Part shown: piece after piece, positions 24,528 through 30,384 of the stretch | How the letters are laid out: each line of letters opens with the position of its first letter | How positions within the stretch are numbered: position 1 is the stretch's first letter | IMG/VR virus record: IMGVR_UViG_3300049811_000026 | Location: 1-30,384 of that record | Direction: 5' to 3' (one strand) | DNA: 30,384 nucleotides | DNA from: a virus | Made by a program: the position numbers and the translations under genes | Notes under the pieces: model-generated | What the model was told of the DNA's origin: nothing | Database searches by the model: none | The model's input: only the letters and a program-made list of their open reading frames with translations

Positions 24528-24704
24528 TCAACCCTCATCGTGAAACATGTACCCCTTGGTGGCCGCACCGCTACCGCGCATCTTCTTGGCCACCCGCTTG
24601 TTGCGGCGGGGCAGCCAAGCGCGCGTAGGGTCGTTCACATCTGGGTCGTACAGCTTCTTGTCCATCAGATTGTACTTGTTGATCTTGTACTTGCCGTCTT
24701 TCAT
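24528..24704 (-). CDS. Small basic phage protein, 58 residues
   Basis: ATG at 24704, stop TGA at 24528-24530. Starts MKDGKYKINKYNLMDKKLYD, continues with a P-T-R-A-W-L-P-R-R-N-K-R stretch, and ends RGSGAATKGYMFHDEG. It is strongly basic, with 17 Lys or Arg in 58. The R-G-x-G-A-A-T-K/R-G motif near the end recurs in very small phage proteins encoded near head-tail genes. It fills exactly the space between the two adaptor-region genes: its stop overlaps the ribosome binding region of the downstream adaptor gene, and its start is 14 bases from the end of the 76-residue gene. Function unknown; nucleic acid or portal contact would fit the charge. Confidence 0.72.
   Translation of the reverse strand: MKDGKYKINKYNLMDKKLYDPDVNDPTRAWLPRRNKRVAKKMRGSGAATKGYMFHDEG
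24532..24536 (-). promoter_or_regulatory. Ribosome binding site deciding the adaptor start
   Basis: On the minus strand GAGGG lies 6 bases before a GTG at 24525. The longer frame would use TTG at 24531, touching the site. Spacing favours GTG. The site sits inside the last codons of the 58-residue gene, so the two are translationally linked. Confidence 0.65.
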
Positions 24705-24718
24705 GTCAGTACCTTGGA

Positions 24719-24949
24719 TTAGTCCTCAGAGGTATCAGGGCGGGGTTTCCGAAGCGCTTGACCGTCAACAACCGGATACTTGCCAACCTGCAACTGCGGA
24801 TGGTCAGGCTCCCAGCATTCACTACAGACCAGAAGATTAACGTCGCGGCTATTGATGGTCAGCGGCTTCAGTGAGTTGAGTTTAAAACGAAACCCGCACC
24901 GATCACAAATGCCGAGAGCGTGTTTACCCGAGGCGAACTTGGTGGTCAC
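24719..24949 (-). CDS. Small zinc-ribbon-like phage protein
   Basis: 76 residues, ATG overlapping the stop of the upstream gene as ATGA. Two CxxC pairs, ICDRCGF at about 14-20 and VCSECWEP at about 41-48, about 23 residues apart, form a likely four-Cys zinc ribbon. The start FASGKHALGICDRCGFRFKL and the end DHPQL...VVDGQAL-x-K-P-R-P-D-T are family marks I recognise from short proteins in many environmental phages, always near head-tail or structural genes. No function is known to me. Its placement between two adaptor-type genes suggests an assembly factor or minor virion part. Confidence 0.78.
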   Translation of the reverse strand: MTTKFASGKHALGICDRCGFRFKLNSLKPLTINSRDVNLLVCSECWEPDHPQLQVGKYPVVDGQALRKPRPDTSED

Positions 24950-25662
24950 GGCCGACTCACCCGTGGGACAAGGCGGAGGGCAGAGCGGTCTCGATCCTCA
25001 TCTGCTGCGCGAAGCCACACGTCGTCGTAGTCGCCCTTGAGGAGCGGGGTTTTCACCTCCGCGCCGGGGATCTTCATGGACAGATAGTACGCCAGCCCAG
25101 CGACCAGCGCGGGCAACATCCGGAAAGGAATATCCTGTCCATTCATACCGTCACCGGCACTCTTCATACGCCGAAGCCGCCAGTACACGAGGGTGTACGT
25201 CGCGGAGACATCAGGCACCGGCCACAGCACCGCCCGGGGTGGTACAGGGTTCAAGTTGGCGTCCGTGGCACCAGACCGCCGGTCCACCCAGATCTGGTTA
25301 GGTCGCCCCGGTGAGTTCTTGGCGGGGATCGCCGAGTAGGTAGACATCGACATGCGGGCGAGGGGGAGATCCGACTGCCCCTGCCCCGCACCAGTCCGAA
25401 TACCGAACTCGATCAGGTCTACGGTATCGACCGGAAGGTTATAGGCCGCCGTACCCGCCACCAGCGGGATGGAGCCTTCCTCAATGGTCCAAAGGTTGAT
25501 CCCCCGGTTGGCCCACTCCAGCAGGAGCAGGTTCAGGGACCGCCGGGCCGTCCGGAAATCATAGCCCGAGCGAACCTCAGCGCCACAGCGCTCGTACGCT
25601 TCCTCGATGATCTCAGCGAGGTCGAGGTTGAAGTCTGCGGCGGCTGAGATTGGCTCGGCCAT
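24946..25662 (-). CDS. Head-tail adaptor / tail-tube A-like protein
   Basis: 238 residues from ATG 25662. The N-terminus FNLDLAEIIEEAYERCGAEV, then SGYDFRTARRSLNLLLLEWA and N-R-G-I-N-L-W-T, is a strongly conserved opening in environmental podoviruses. Later blocks, IPLVAGTAAYNLPVDTVDLI, PGRPNQIWVDR, VLWPVPDVSATYTLVYWRLR and a helix MLPALVAGLAYYLSMKIP, follow the general adaptor plan: helical bundle, beta strands, C-terminal helix. It is probably the first of two adaptor rings, or the counterpart of P22 gp4. The distinct N-terminus means it is not a simple duplicate of the 206-residue adaptor encoded downstream. Confidence 0.83.
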   Translation of the reverse strand: MAEPISAAADFNLDLAEIIEEAYERCGAEVRSGYDFRTARRSLNLLLLEWANRGINLWTIEEGSIPLVAGTAAYNLPVDTVDLIEFGIRTGAGQGQSDLPLARMSMSTYSAIPAKNSPGRPNQIWVDRRSGATDANLNPVPPRAVLWPVPDVSATYTLVYWRLRRMKSAGDGMNGQDIPFRMLPALVAGLAYYLSMKIPGAEVKTPLLKGDYDDVWLRAADEDRDRSALRLVPRVSRP

Positions 25663-25671
25663 GACTCACTC

Positions 25672-25794
25672 TTAGAACTTACCCTTCGGCTTCATCTTGC
25701 TGGGGAATGCTGTCATGGCACCCGCCATCTTCTTCTTGCCCGCCTTCTTCGGCGGCATCATCGGCATCATCTTCTTCGGCTTACTCATCTTCAT
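25672..25794 (-). CDS. Tiny Lys/Met-rich protein, 40 residues
   Basis: ATG at 25794, stop TAA at 25672-25674. AGGAG at 25801-25805 lies 6 bases before the ATG, an ideal ribosome binding site that overlaps the stop codon of the upstream gene. The product has 13 Lys and 9 Met among 40 residues, for example MKMSKPKKMMPMMPPKKAGK. Such small Lys/Met-rich peptides occur in some environmental phages near structural genes. The charge suggests DNA or capsid-interior contact. Function unknown. The precise fit between two genes and the strong site make it a credible gene despite its size. Confidence 0.72.
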   Translation of the reverse strand: MKMSKPKKMMPMMPPKKAGKKKMAGAMTAFPSKMKPKGKF

Positions 25795-25800
25795 GTCTAG

Positions 25801-25805
25801 CTCCT
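25801..25805 (-). promoter_or_regulatory. Strong ribosome binding site of the 40-residue gene
   Basis: AGGAG on the minus strand, 6 bases before the ATG at 25794. It overlaps the TAG stop codon (25804-25806) of the upstream 220-residue gene, so terminating ribosomes can re-initiate directly. Confidence 0.7.
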
Positions 25806-26466
25806 AGCACATCTTGCCTTTGCCAATGCCCTTGCGGGCGATACCACCACCACGGACGACGCCGCCCTTGGCCCAACCCGGACCGACCACACGGGTTGGG
25901 AGTCCAGCCTTCTCGCGGGCCTTGTTGGCCGTCCGCTGTTCACGCTCGCGCCCCGGCGCACTGGGGGCGAGCTTGCCCATCCGCTCGCCCGGGGAAAGCT
26001 CCCGATAGGTCTTGGGCTTGGCCGCGTCGGGGGACTTGAGCGTCGAGACGAGGGAAGAAACCCGCGTATCCGCAGCGCCCTCCTTGGCGATCCCAGCAGG
26101 GGCGCGCTTCCGTGCCAGCGCGTTTGGCGGCGCCTTCGGCGTCGGCTTCAGGGTCTCACGGGCAGCGACGGTCACGGCCTTCTCGCTGGTATCCAGTTTC
26201 ATGCGGTTAGGCGGGGTGCTGGACGGCTTCTTGTCATCAGCGCGGTCAGTGGTGTACTCCTTACCCTTCCACGTAAAGCGGCCACCAGCCCCCTGTGCCT
26301 TGCGCGCAGCGGCGAACGCCTCCTTGAAGCTCACCTCGCCACCGGCCGCGTAGCCGGCCTTCTTGTTGAGGGGCTTGAAGGGCATGTCCATCTTGCCGTG
26401 GCGAGTGTTCTGCTTGTTCACCTTCGCCTTGGTCATCGCGAACTTCTTAGGCTTTGCGGTTGCCAT
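25804..26466 (-). CDS. Basic, Lys/Ala/Pro-rich phage protein with WKGKEYTT motif
   Basis: 220 residues from ATG 26466 (GGA 7 bases upstream); an in-frame ATG at 26484 adds MEMEMV encoded by a hexanucleotide repeat and has no site of its own. The chain is basic and largely disordered. Two features are recognisable: EAFAAARKAQGAGGRFTWKG with K-E-Y-T-T near residues 50-73, a short motif common in phage structural or scaffold-like proteins, and a C-terminal GWAKGGVVRGGGIARKGIGK. An AAGGEV near residue 40 resembles the AAGG motifs of the internal virion proteins. It may be a scaffold or a DNA-associated virion protein; the sequence does not decide. Confidence 0.68.
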   Translation of the reverse strand: MATAKPKKFAMTKAKVNKQNTRHGKMDMPFKPLNKKAGYAAGGEVSFKEAFAAARKAQGAGGRFTWKGKEYTTDRADDKKPSSTPPNRMKLDTSEKAVTVAARETLKPTPKAPPNALARKRAPAGIAKEGAADTRVSSLVSTLKSPDAAKPKTYRELSPGERMGKLAPSAPGREREQRTANKAREKAGLPTRVVGPGWAKGGVVRGGGIARKGIGKGKMC

Positions 26467-26818
26467 TACCATTTCCATTTCCATTCTGTTGGCTGAGTTG
26501 AGTAATGATCAGGTTACGAACTTCCTTGATGTCGTTACTGACCTCCTTGACCTCGCCATGGATCTCTTTTCGGCTTTCTTCGATCCTGTCAATGGCGTCG
26601 GAGATCTCGGAACGCAACGACACGACCGCACTAGACAGTTCAAGGTGGGTAACCCCCTTGTTAGCGAGGTTCTCCAGTGCGCCGAGCCTGTTTTCAAGCT
26701 TGTCTAAGCGATTGAACACGAGTGTCCTCACTAACCAGAGAATTGCGGTCCCAATAGCGAGAAGTACCCAGCCAAGAAAATCTACTACGTATTTGATCAG
26801 ACCAGATTCGGCGAGCAT
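26447..26818 (-). CDS. Small membrane protein with C-terminal coiled coil
   Basis: 123 residues. One hydrophobic segment at about 8-33 (IKYVVDFLGWVLLAIGTAIL) is followed by a long charged helix with heptad-like leucine/isoleucine spacing at about 35-108 (LENRLGALENLANKG, IEESRKEIHGEVKEVSNDIK), ending in an NG repeat and basic tip. The layout, an N-terminal anchor with a cytoplasmic or periplasmic coiled coil, resembles phage lysis-accessory or holin-like proteins but also small virion-assembly membrane proteins. It is followed by a basic protein and preceded by another membrane protein. No family is recognised. Confidence 0.68.
   Translation of the reverse strand: MLAESGLIKYVVDFLGWVLLAIGTAILWLVRTLVFNRLDKLENRLGALENLANKGVTHLELSSAVVSLRSEISDAIDRIEESRKEIHGEVKEVSNDIKEVRNLIITQLSQQNGNGNGNGNRKA
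26463..26486. repeat. CCATTN hexanucleotide tandem repeat, four units
   Basis: Units CCATTA, CCATTT, CCATTT, CCATTC in a row. It lies where two minus-strand genes overlap or abut. In one frame it encodes NGNGNGNGN near the end of the membrane/coiled-coil protein; in another it encodes MEMEMVM at the possible start of the next gene, offering several alternative ATG codons. Confidence 0.8.
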
Positions 26819-26827
26819 GGACCACCA

Positions 26828-27184
26828 TTAGAAAAAAACCGAAATTGCGAGAACGGTCCACGCCAACGGGACCACGATCCGGACCCATTTCGGCGGCAGC
26901 ACAGAGTCCCACAACGGCGGGCCACTGCGCGGACCATGGTTTTTGTCGAATTTTTCTATCAGGTCAAGCAACTTGCCCCAGAACCACCCGCTGCGGTGGT
27001 CTTCCGCATGCCGGCTGATCGTCTCCACCTGACCAGCCAGAAAGATCACGTTGATGCCATAGTCCACCAAGTAGAGGAACCACCACTTGGGCTGCTTCGC
27101 GGTCCAGCCGGGTTCGAACTCCACCTCACCAAACTTGGTGAAGCCCTTCAGCCACAGCCACAAGTTGATGAAGTAATGTTTCAT
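26828..27184 (-). CDS. Small membrane protein, unknown function
   Basis: 118 residues, ATG overlapping the upstream stop as TGATG. Two hydrophobic segments are visible: about 36-52 (WFLYLVDYGINVIFLAG) and a C-terminal one at about 101-118 (WVRIVVPLAWTVLAISVFF). Between them is a polar, His/Asp/Lys-rich loop with ETISRHAEDHRSGWFWGKLL. The N-terminus HYFINLWLWLKGF is also hydrophobic. Many Trp residues suggest it sits at membrane interfaces. It precedes another membrane gene, so the two may form a functional pair. I do not recognise the family. Confidence 0.65.
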   Translation of the reverse strand: MKHYFINLWLWLKGFTKFGEVEFEPGWTAKQPKWWFLYLVDYGINVIFLAGQVETISRHAEDHRSGWFWGKLLDLIEKFDKNHGPRSGPPLWDSVLPPKWVRIVVPLAWTVLAISVFF

Positions 27185-27711
27185 CAGTCGTGGATACTCA
27201 CGAACGGGAACGTGAAGACGACCTTGGTGGCACCCAAGAAGGCAGTGCCTGTCGTCGCCACGTAACAGGCGAAGTAGATCCGCCGGCTATTGACATAGAT
27301 CGGCGTGCCGTTGGCACCGGTCAGCCGCCCGTATGCTCCCAAGGTGAGGGGCTGGTTCGTAATAGTACCGCTGAAAATGCCGTTGTAGCGCGACGTATAC
27401 GGCCCAGCAGACGCCAACGGCGGGTTCGTGACGTTGTTCAACCCGATAGCACTCGCGGACCCCTGCTGAGGAACAGGCAGGGACTGGCTATCCTCGATGA
27501 TCACGAGGTTGTACGTCGGTGAGGCGCCAGATATGCCGACGCTGAAGTACACATCCACGTAGGGGATGTAGTACCCGCTGGTACTCGGCGCCTGAACAGC
27601 GACGGTCTGGTAGTCGTTGACCGCCCAACCGCTGGGCCGCACAACAGCGCCAGCGACGGTGTTGTCGATGGCCGCGTCGTAGCCGGTAGATGCAATAAGG
27701 AGCTTGCCCAT
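27184..27711 (-). CDS. Beta-rich virion protein, unknown
   Basis: 175 residues with AAGGATTGGTAA directly before ATG 27711. The composition is Gly, Ser, Thr, Val and Tyr-rich with short strands (YYIPYVDVYFSVGISG, YNLVIIEDSQSLPVPQQ, RRIYFACYVATTGTAFLG), as in phage decoration or minor capsid proteins. It has no Cys cluster or catalytic motif. It follows two FSGPV-type structural genes and probably forms part of the same virion surface set. Not recognised as a named family. Confidence 0.66.
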   Translation of the reverse strand: MGKLLIASTGYDAAIDNTVAGAVVRPSGWAVNDYQTVAVQAPSTSGYYIPYVDVYFSVGISGASPTYNLVIIEDSQSLPVPQQGSASAIGLNNVTNPPLASAGPYTSRYNGIFSGTITNQPLTLGAYGRLTGANGTPIYVNSRRIYFACYVATTGTAFLGATKVVFTFPFVSIHD

Positions 27712-27721
27712 TTACCAATCC

Positions 27722-28240
27722 TTACCCAGTCGGAAACTGACGGAGCGTATTCGGGTCGCGGGCGTAGTATTCAATTCCGATACGCAGAGACCCAGACAAC
27801 GCCACGGTGCCGCTGATGAAGGGGAACACAAACGCACCGAGTATAGCAGCCGGGGCACGGTTGGCTACGCTATTGGAGGCCGAGTTGCCTACGTCAGTGG
27901 TTATTGCCCGGAACGGGTTAATCGGAGTAGTGCCCAAAGATTGCCCCGCACGGTAGTTGACAGAAAACTCACCATCCAGTTCAAGGAGCGCAAGCGTACA
28001 GAAAAACTCATCCGGTACTGAAGAGGTTATCTGGGACATGACGTCGATAGACACCCGGATGATCCGGGATGAGGCCGGCAGATAGGCGACCGGCTGGTAG
28101 ACAGGGTCGCCTACATCAGTCCCGAACGCAGTATAGGGGACATCGCCGTACTGGTACAGCTTCATGCCCCCGACGTTGCGGGCCGGGCCGCCAAAGACGG
28201 TGCCAGCGATGACAGGTCCAGAATACGTAGCAAAACCCAT
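27722..28240 (-). CDS. FSGPV-type minor structural/decoration protein, copy 2
   Basis: 172 residues, ATG 28240 preceded by AGGTGG. Starts GFATYSGPVIAGTVFGGPAR with N-V-G-G after it; later YLPASSRIIRVSIDV and a C-terminal LRIGIEYYARDPNTLRQFP. These three blocks match the upstream gene (FSTFSGPVRIGTVREGAQRN, NLPAGSKIIRFHIER, SIIVEYVQREPNGS). The family, with an 'F/Y-S-G-P-V' opening and an 'L-P-A-x-S-x-I-I' strand, is common in tailed phages and usually annotated as minor structural. It probably decorates the capsid or its fibre sites. Confidence 0.76.
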   Translation of the reverse strand: MGFATYSGPVIAGTVFGGPARNVGGMKLYQYGDVPYTAFGTDVGDPVYQPVAYLPASSRIIRVSIDVMSQITSSVPDEFFCTLALLELDGEFSVNYRAGQSLGTTPINPFRAITTDVGNSASNSVANRAPAAILGAFVFPFISGTVALSGSLRIGIEYYARDPNTLRQFPTG

Positions 28241-28254
28241 GTTACACCACCTGA

Positions 28255-28740
28255 TCAGGCGACAGAGCCATTCGGCTCACGCTGAACGTACTCAACAATG
28301 ATGCTCACGGCGCCCGCAGTGGGGTTACCGCCCGTGGCAGTGAACGTCCCGTAGACAGCAACGTCTTGCGTACCGATGTTGTCAGTAGCCGTAACCGGCA
28401 TGTTCGGGTCGATGGTAGACCGGGCGATAACTGCGGCGCCGGACGTGCCGAGCGCGGTGGCCGAGAGGTAAAGCGCTGGCGAAGCAAGCGTACCAACGGT
28501 CAAGTTGACGCCGGTAACACCGCCACCCGAAATGCCGGTGTTCCGCTCGATGTGGAAGCGGATGATCTTGGAGCCGGCTGGGAGGTTGAACAGAAGCTGC
28601 GGGGGCGGAGCAGCCGTGAGCGCGACGCCAGACATGGAAACGCTGGTGTTCTGGTTGAGCATCACCAACCCGAGATTCCGCTGGGCGCCCTCACGGACAG
28701 TGCCTATGCGGACAGGACCAGAGAAAGTTGAAAAGGCCAT
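28255..28740 (-). CDS. FSGPV-type minor structural/decoration protein, copy 1
   Basis: 161 residues with AAGGAT 7 bases before ATG 28740. It starts AFSTFSGPVRIGTVREGAQR and N-L-G-L-V-M-L-N-Q, the classic opening of this phage structural family, followed by LLFNLPAGSKIIRFHIERNT, a beta-rich middle (VNLTVGTLASPALYLSATAL) and a C-terminal VSIIVEYVQREPNG. It is the first gene after the only sizeable gap in the late operon and after the probable promoter, so it may be strongly expressed, as expected for a decoration protein. Its paralogue lies directly downstream. Confidence 0.78.
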   Translation of the reverse strand: MAFSTFSGPVRIGTVREGAQRNLGLVMLNQNTSVSMSGVALTAAPPPQLLFNLPAGSKIIRFHIERNTGISGGGVTGVNLTVGTLASPALYLSATALGTSGAAVIARSTIDPNMPVTATDNIGTQDVAVYGTFTATGGNPTAGAVSIIVEYVQREPNGSVA

Positions 28741-28820
28741 GTAGACTATCCTTGTGTTAAAACACTCAATTGCTAGCGGGAAGGGCTACACCCCAGAGAC
28801 TCTATACACTTTGGGGCAGA
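28741..28820. other. Intergenic gap with regulatory elements
   Basis: The longest non-coding stretch in the minus-strand block (80 bases). It holds the -10 region above, the CCCCA/TGGGG arms, a 5 bp inverted repeat GTGTT/AACAC at 28754-28765 next to the AAGGAT ribosome binding site of the downstream gene, and no reading frame. No intrinsic terminator with a T run is visible for either strand. Confidence 0.6.
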
Positions 28821-28829
28821 TCACTTCAA
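28801..28829 (-). promoter_or_regulatory. Putative sigma70-type promoter for the late structural genes
   Basis: On the minus strand a -35-like TTGAAG (28824-28829) and a -10-like TATAGA (28801-28806) are exactly 17 bases apart, each matching 4 of 6 consensus bases. The element overlaps the stop codon of the DUF1501 gene (28821-28823) and would start transcription near 28794, about 54 bases upstream of the first structural gene. CCCCA (28791-28795) and TGGGG (28812-28816) form inverted arms flanking the -10 and could be an operator or hairpin. This is a pattern match only. Confidence 0.45.
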
Positions 28830-30350
28830 GAAGCCGAGGTCCCAGCCCTCAAAGTTCACCAGATTCGGCAGAATCAGCGGCATCTGCGCAGACGGCACAC
28901 CGAACCACCGTAGAAGCGTCGCGTAGTACTGGTCAATCGAAACGTCAGGGATGTAACGCCCAAGATTGGTATCGACATCCCGACCAGCGCCGATAGTGTA
29001 GTCAGGCTCAATACCATAGAGACCACGAGTAATGTTCGACGGGCTGGCAATGACGAAGTGGTGCCCCGCCCACGCGTGGTCAGTGCCGTTCGTCGTGTTG
29101 GCCTTGAACGTCCGGCTGAACTCAGTCTCCGTAAAGACCGCAACGGTCTCGGAGAGCGGGGTGCCCGTGCCGTCAATCGTAAGGTCTTGGAGACAACGCC
29201 AGAAGCCCGCCAACCCAACGCTCATGGACTCCAGCAACCAGTCCATGTTGTTCCGGAGGTCGAGGTGGTTATCCCATCCGCCGATGCTGACCATGATGAC
29301 CTGACGCTGCTGATCCATCTCAGCACCGGCAACACGGGTCCGACTGTAGATGGCCCGCGCCGCTGCCTGAAGCTGGGTCCGGAACGGGTTCGACCGCACC
29401 ACACCGTTGCCATCAGTGACGTTCGGCATGTTGGTGATGTTGAAGTACGCGTCCTGCGCGCCGGGCAGGGGCAGCAGGTTCGTGTTCACCGCCTCCTGCG
29501 TCCGGATCGCATCAATGAAGTTGTCGCGCTGGGCATTATGGAGGTTGTTTACCGGCGAGTACGGCTGCGTGAACGGGAACGCATTCGTCGGCGCAGACGG
29601 GCTAGTCTGCGTCGTCGCGTGGTACATCTTATAAAGGCGGGTAGTAAACGAGTTAGCGTTAGTCGTACCAACCGTGTTACCCGTATTCATCTGCGTCGGC
29701 GGAATGATATTGGGGTTCGCCGCACCATACATCCACTGCTGAAGGCGCCGACCAGAAGTGCTGAACCCACTCGACTCTACCAACTGAGCCGGGTTGAACG
29801 AGGGGTCCATCAGATTCGCCGTACGGCCGAACCAGCCCGTCGTGCGAAGCTCTCGGTGACGCAGCGCCGCTTGCCAGATGTCCTGCTGAATGTTGTGCGC
29901 GAACAACTGGTCCGGGCGGATCTGATTCTGGTTGGCGAGGTACTCGGCCCGGGACGTCGGCCGGTTGAGGGTACCAACACTACGCACGATGGCCATCTGG
30001 TTGTCCTGCCAGAAGCTATAAAAGCTCTTGGCAGCAGGGCCGTGGTTCGTGCCCAGCTTGGGGTGCAGGCGCCAGTTCGGCGTGGTCCCGAGTTGGCAAG
30101 TCGGCGTCTCACCGATGCCGACACCAGACAGCGTAGTGGGGTACGTCACTGACGTAGCCGCCGGGGCCGGTGACGGCCGCCACGTGTCGTAGATGGTGCG
30201 GTTGGCCCCATCTACCGGCACAAGCATGTTGTGCGTATCAGCGCCACCAAACAGGAAGATACAAACGAGCGTCTTCGGCCCGGTAGACGTCGCCGCAGCG
30301 GCATCCATGGCGGGCTTGGCTGCTGTATATGAAGCCGGAATATCAGGCAT
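28821..30350 (-). CDS. DUF1501-family protein (alkaline phosphatase/sulfatase-like fold)
   Basis: 509 residues from ATG 30350 with GGGTGAT just upstream. Hallmarks of the family are all present: LVCIFLFGGADTHNMLVPVD at 28-47 (metal-site FGGAD), SIGGWDNHLDLRNNMDW with D360 and H362, TETEFSRTFK with E410 and R413, and NGTDHAWAGHHFVI with D424 and H425. Cellular members usually carry a Tat signal for export; here the first 25 residues are Ala/Pro-rich with no twin-Arg motif or clear hydrophobic core. The length is at the normal family range (about 400-520). Cellular members are often paired with a DUF1800 gene; none is seen here. It precedes two decoration-type genes. A hydrolase on a surface polymer or a structural use of the fold are both possible. 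Confidence 0.85.
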   Translation of the reverse strand: MPDIPASYTAAKPAMDAAAATSTGPKTLVCIFLFGGADTHNMLVPVDGANRTIYDTWRPSPAPAATSVTYPTTLSGVGIGETPTCQLGTTPNWRLHPKLGTNHGPAAKSFYSFWQDNQMAIVRSVGTLNRPTSRAEYLANQNQIRPDQLFAHNIQQDIWQAALRHRELRTTGWFGRTANLMDPSFNPAQLVESSGFSTSGRRLQQWMYGAANPNIIPPTQMNTGNTVGTTNANSFTTRLYKMYHATTQTSPSAPTNAFPFTQPYSPVNNLHNAQRDNFIDAIRTQEAVNTNLLPLPGAQDAYFNITNMPNVTDGNGVVRSNPFRTQLQAAARAIYSRTRVAGAEMDQQRQVIMVSIGGWDNHLDLRNNMDWLLESMSVGLAGFWRCLQDLTIDGTGTPLSETVAVFTETEFSRTFKANTTNGTDHAWAGHHFVIASPSNITRGLYGIEPDYTIGAGRDVDTNLGRYIPDVSIDQYYATLLRWFGVPSAQMPLILPNLVNFEGWDLGFLK

Positions 30351-30384
30351 TACATCACCCAGAATTCAGTAGTACGAATGATGA

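Noticed and set aside
24526-24531. TTG start of the 206-residue adaptor
   Set aside because: The GAGGG ribosome binding site abuts it with no spacing; the GTG two codons on has proper spacing.
26447-27184. Hemolysin XhlA or classic holin call for the two small membrane proteins
   Set aside because: Topology does not match: XhlA has its membrane segment at the C-terminus, and a well-supported holin is present next to the endolysin. They are left as unknown membrane proteins.
29058-30152. 364-codon plus-strand frame opposite the DUF1501 gene
   Set aside because: The minus strand has all the DUF1501 motifs; the plus frame is Arg/Val-rich and shows no family pattern.

Overview
The window is a segment of a tailed double-stranded DNA phage (Caudoviricetes), most likely podovirus-like, from an uncultured or environmental lineage, or a prophage of that type. 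Nearly every base is coding. Genes sit in two opposed blocks and often overlap by 1 to 4 bases. I see no bacterial housekeeping gene, tRNA, rRNA, CRISPR array or insertion sequence. Base composition is moderately G+C rich (a hand count of 16741-16800 gives 37 of 60), so a host of fairly high G+C is likely. The host cannot be named from this window.

Left block, plus strand, 1-4109: replication and early functions. A 5'-truncated Cys-containing protein of a recurrent phage type is followed by a small helix-turn-helix protein and then a strong intrinsic terminator. Next come a large primase-helicase (archaeo-eukaryotic primase-like N-terminus, DUF927-like P-loop ATPase C-terminus) and a small conserved phage protein. 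The two blocks converge and overlap by 15 bases at 4095-4109.

Right block, minus strand, 30350 down to 4095, reads from right to left. A DUF1501-family protein (alkaline phosphatase/sulfatase-like) comes first, followed by the only sizeable intergenic gap, which carries a plausible sigma70-type promoter. Then come two paralogous small structural proteins, a beta-rich virion protein, two small membrane proteins, two Lys-rich small proteins, two adaptor-like head-tail proteins separated by two small conserved genes, and a further virion protein. These are followed by a paralogous pair of beta-rich proteins in a locally A+T-rich patch, a fibre-like protein built of 20-residue tandem repeats, a tail fibre protein, and lysis genes (3TM-type holin and M15 peptidase endolysin). 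Last come a P22 gp10-like nozzle/stabilisation protein, a C1q-like jelly-roll protein, three internal-virion-type proteins and a 2573-residue polyvalent ejection protein with an HExxH zincin motif. Terminase, portal and major capsid are not in the window and probably lie to the right.

Taken together the genes encode replication by the phage's own primase-helicase, assembly of a short-tail machine (adaptors, nozzle, fibres), lysis, and a large set of proteins probably ejected with the DNA. The points most worth following up are the DUF1501 protein inside a virion operon, the giant zincin-bearing ejection protein, the 20-residue repeat protein, the two paralogous pairs of putative decoration proteins, and two small genes (58 and 40 codons) between the larger ones.
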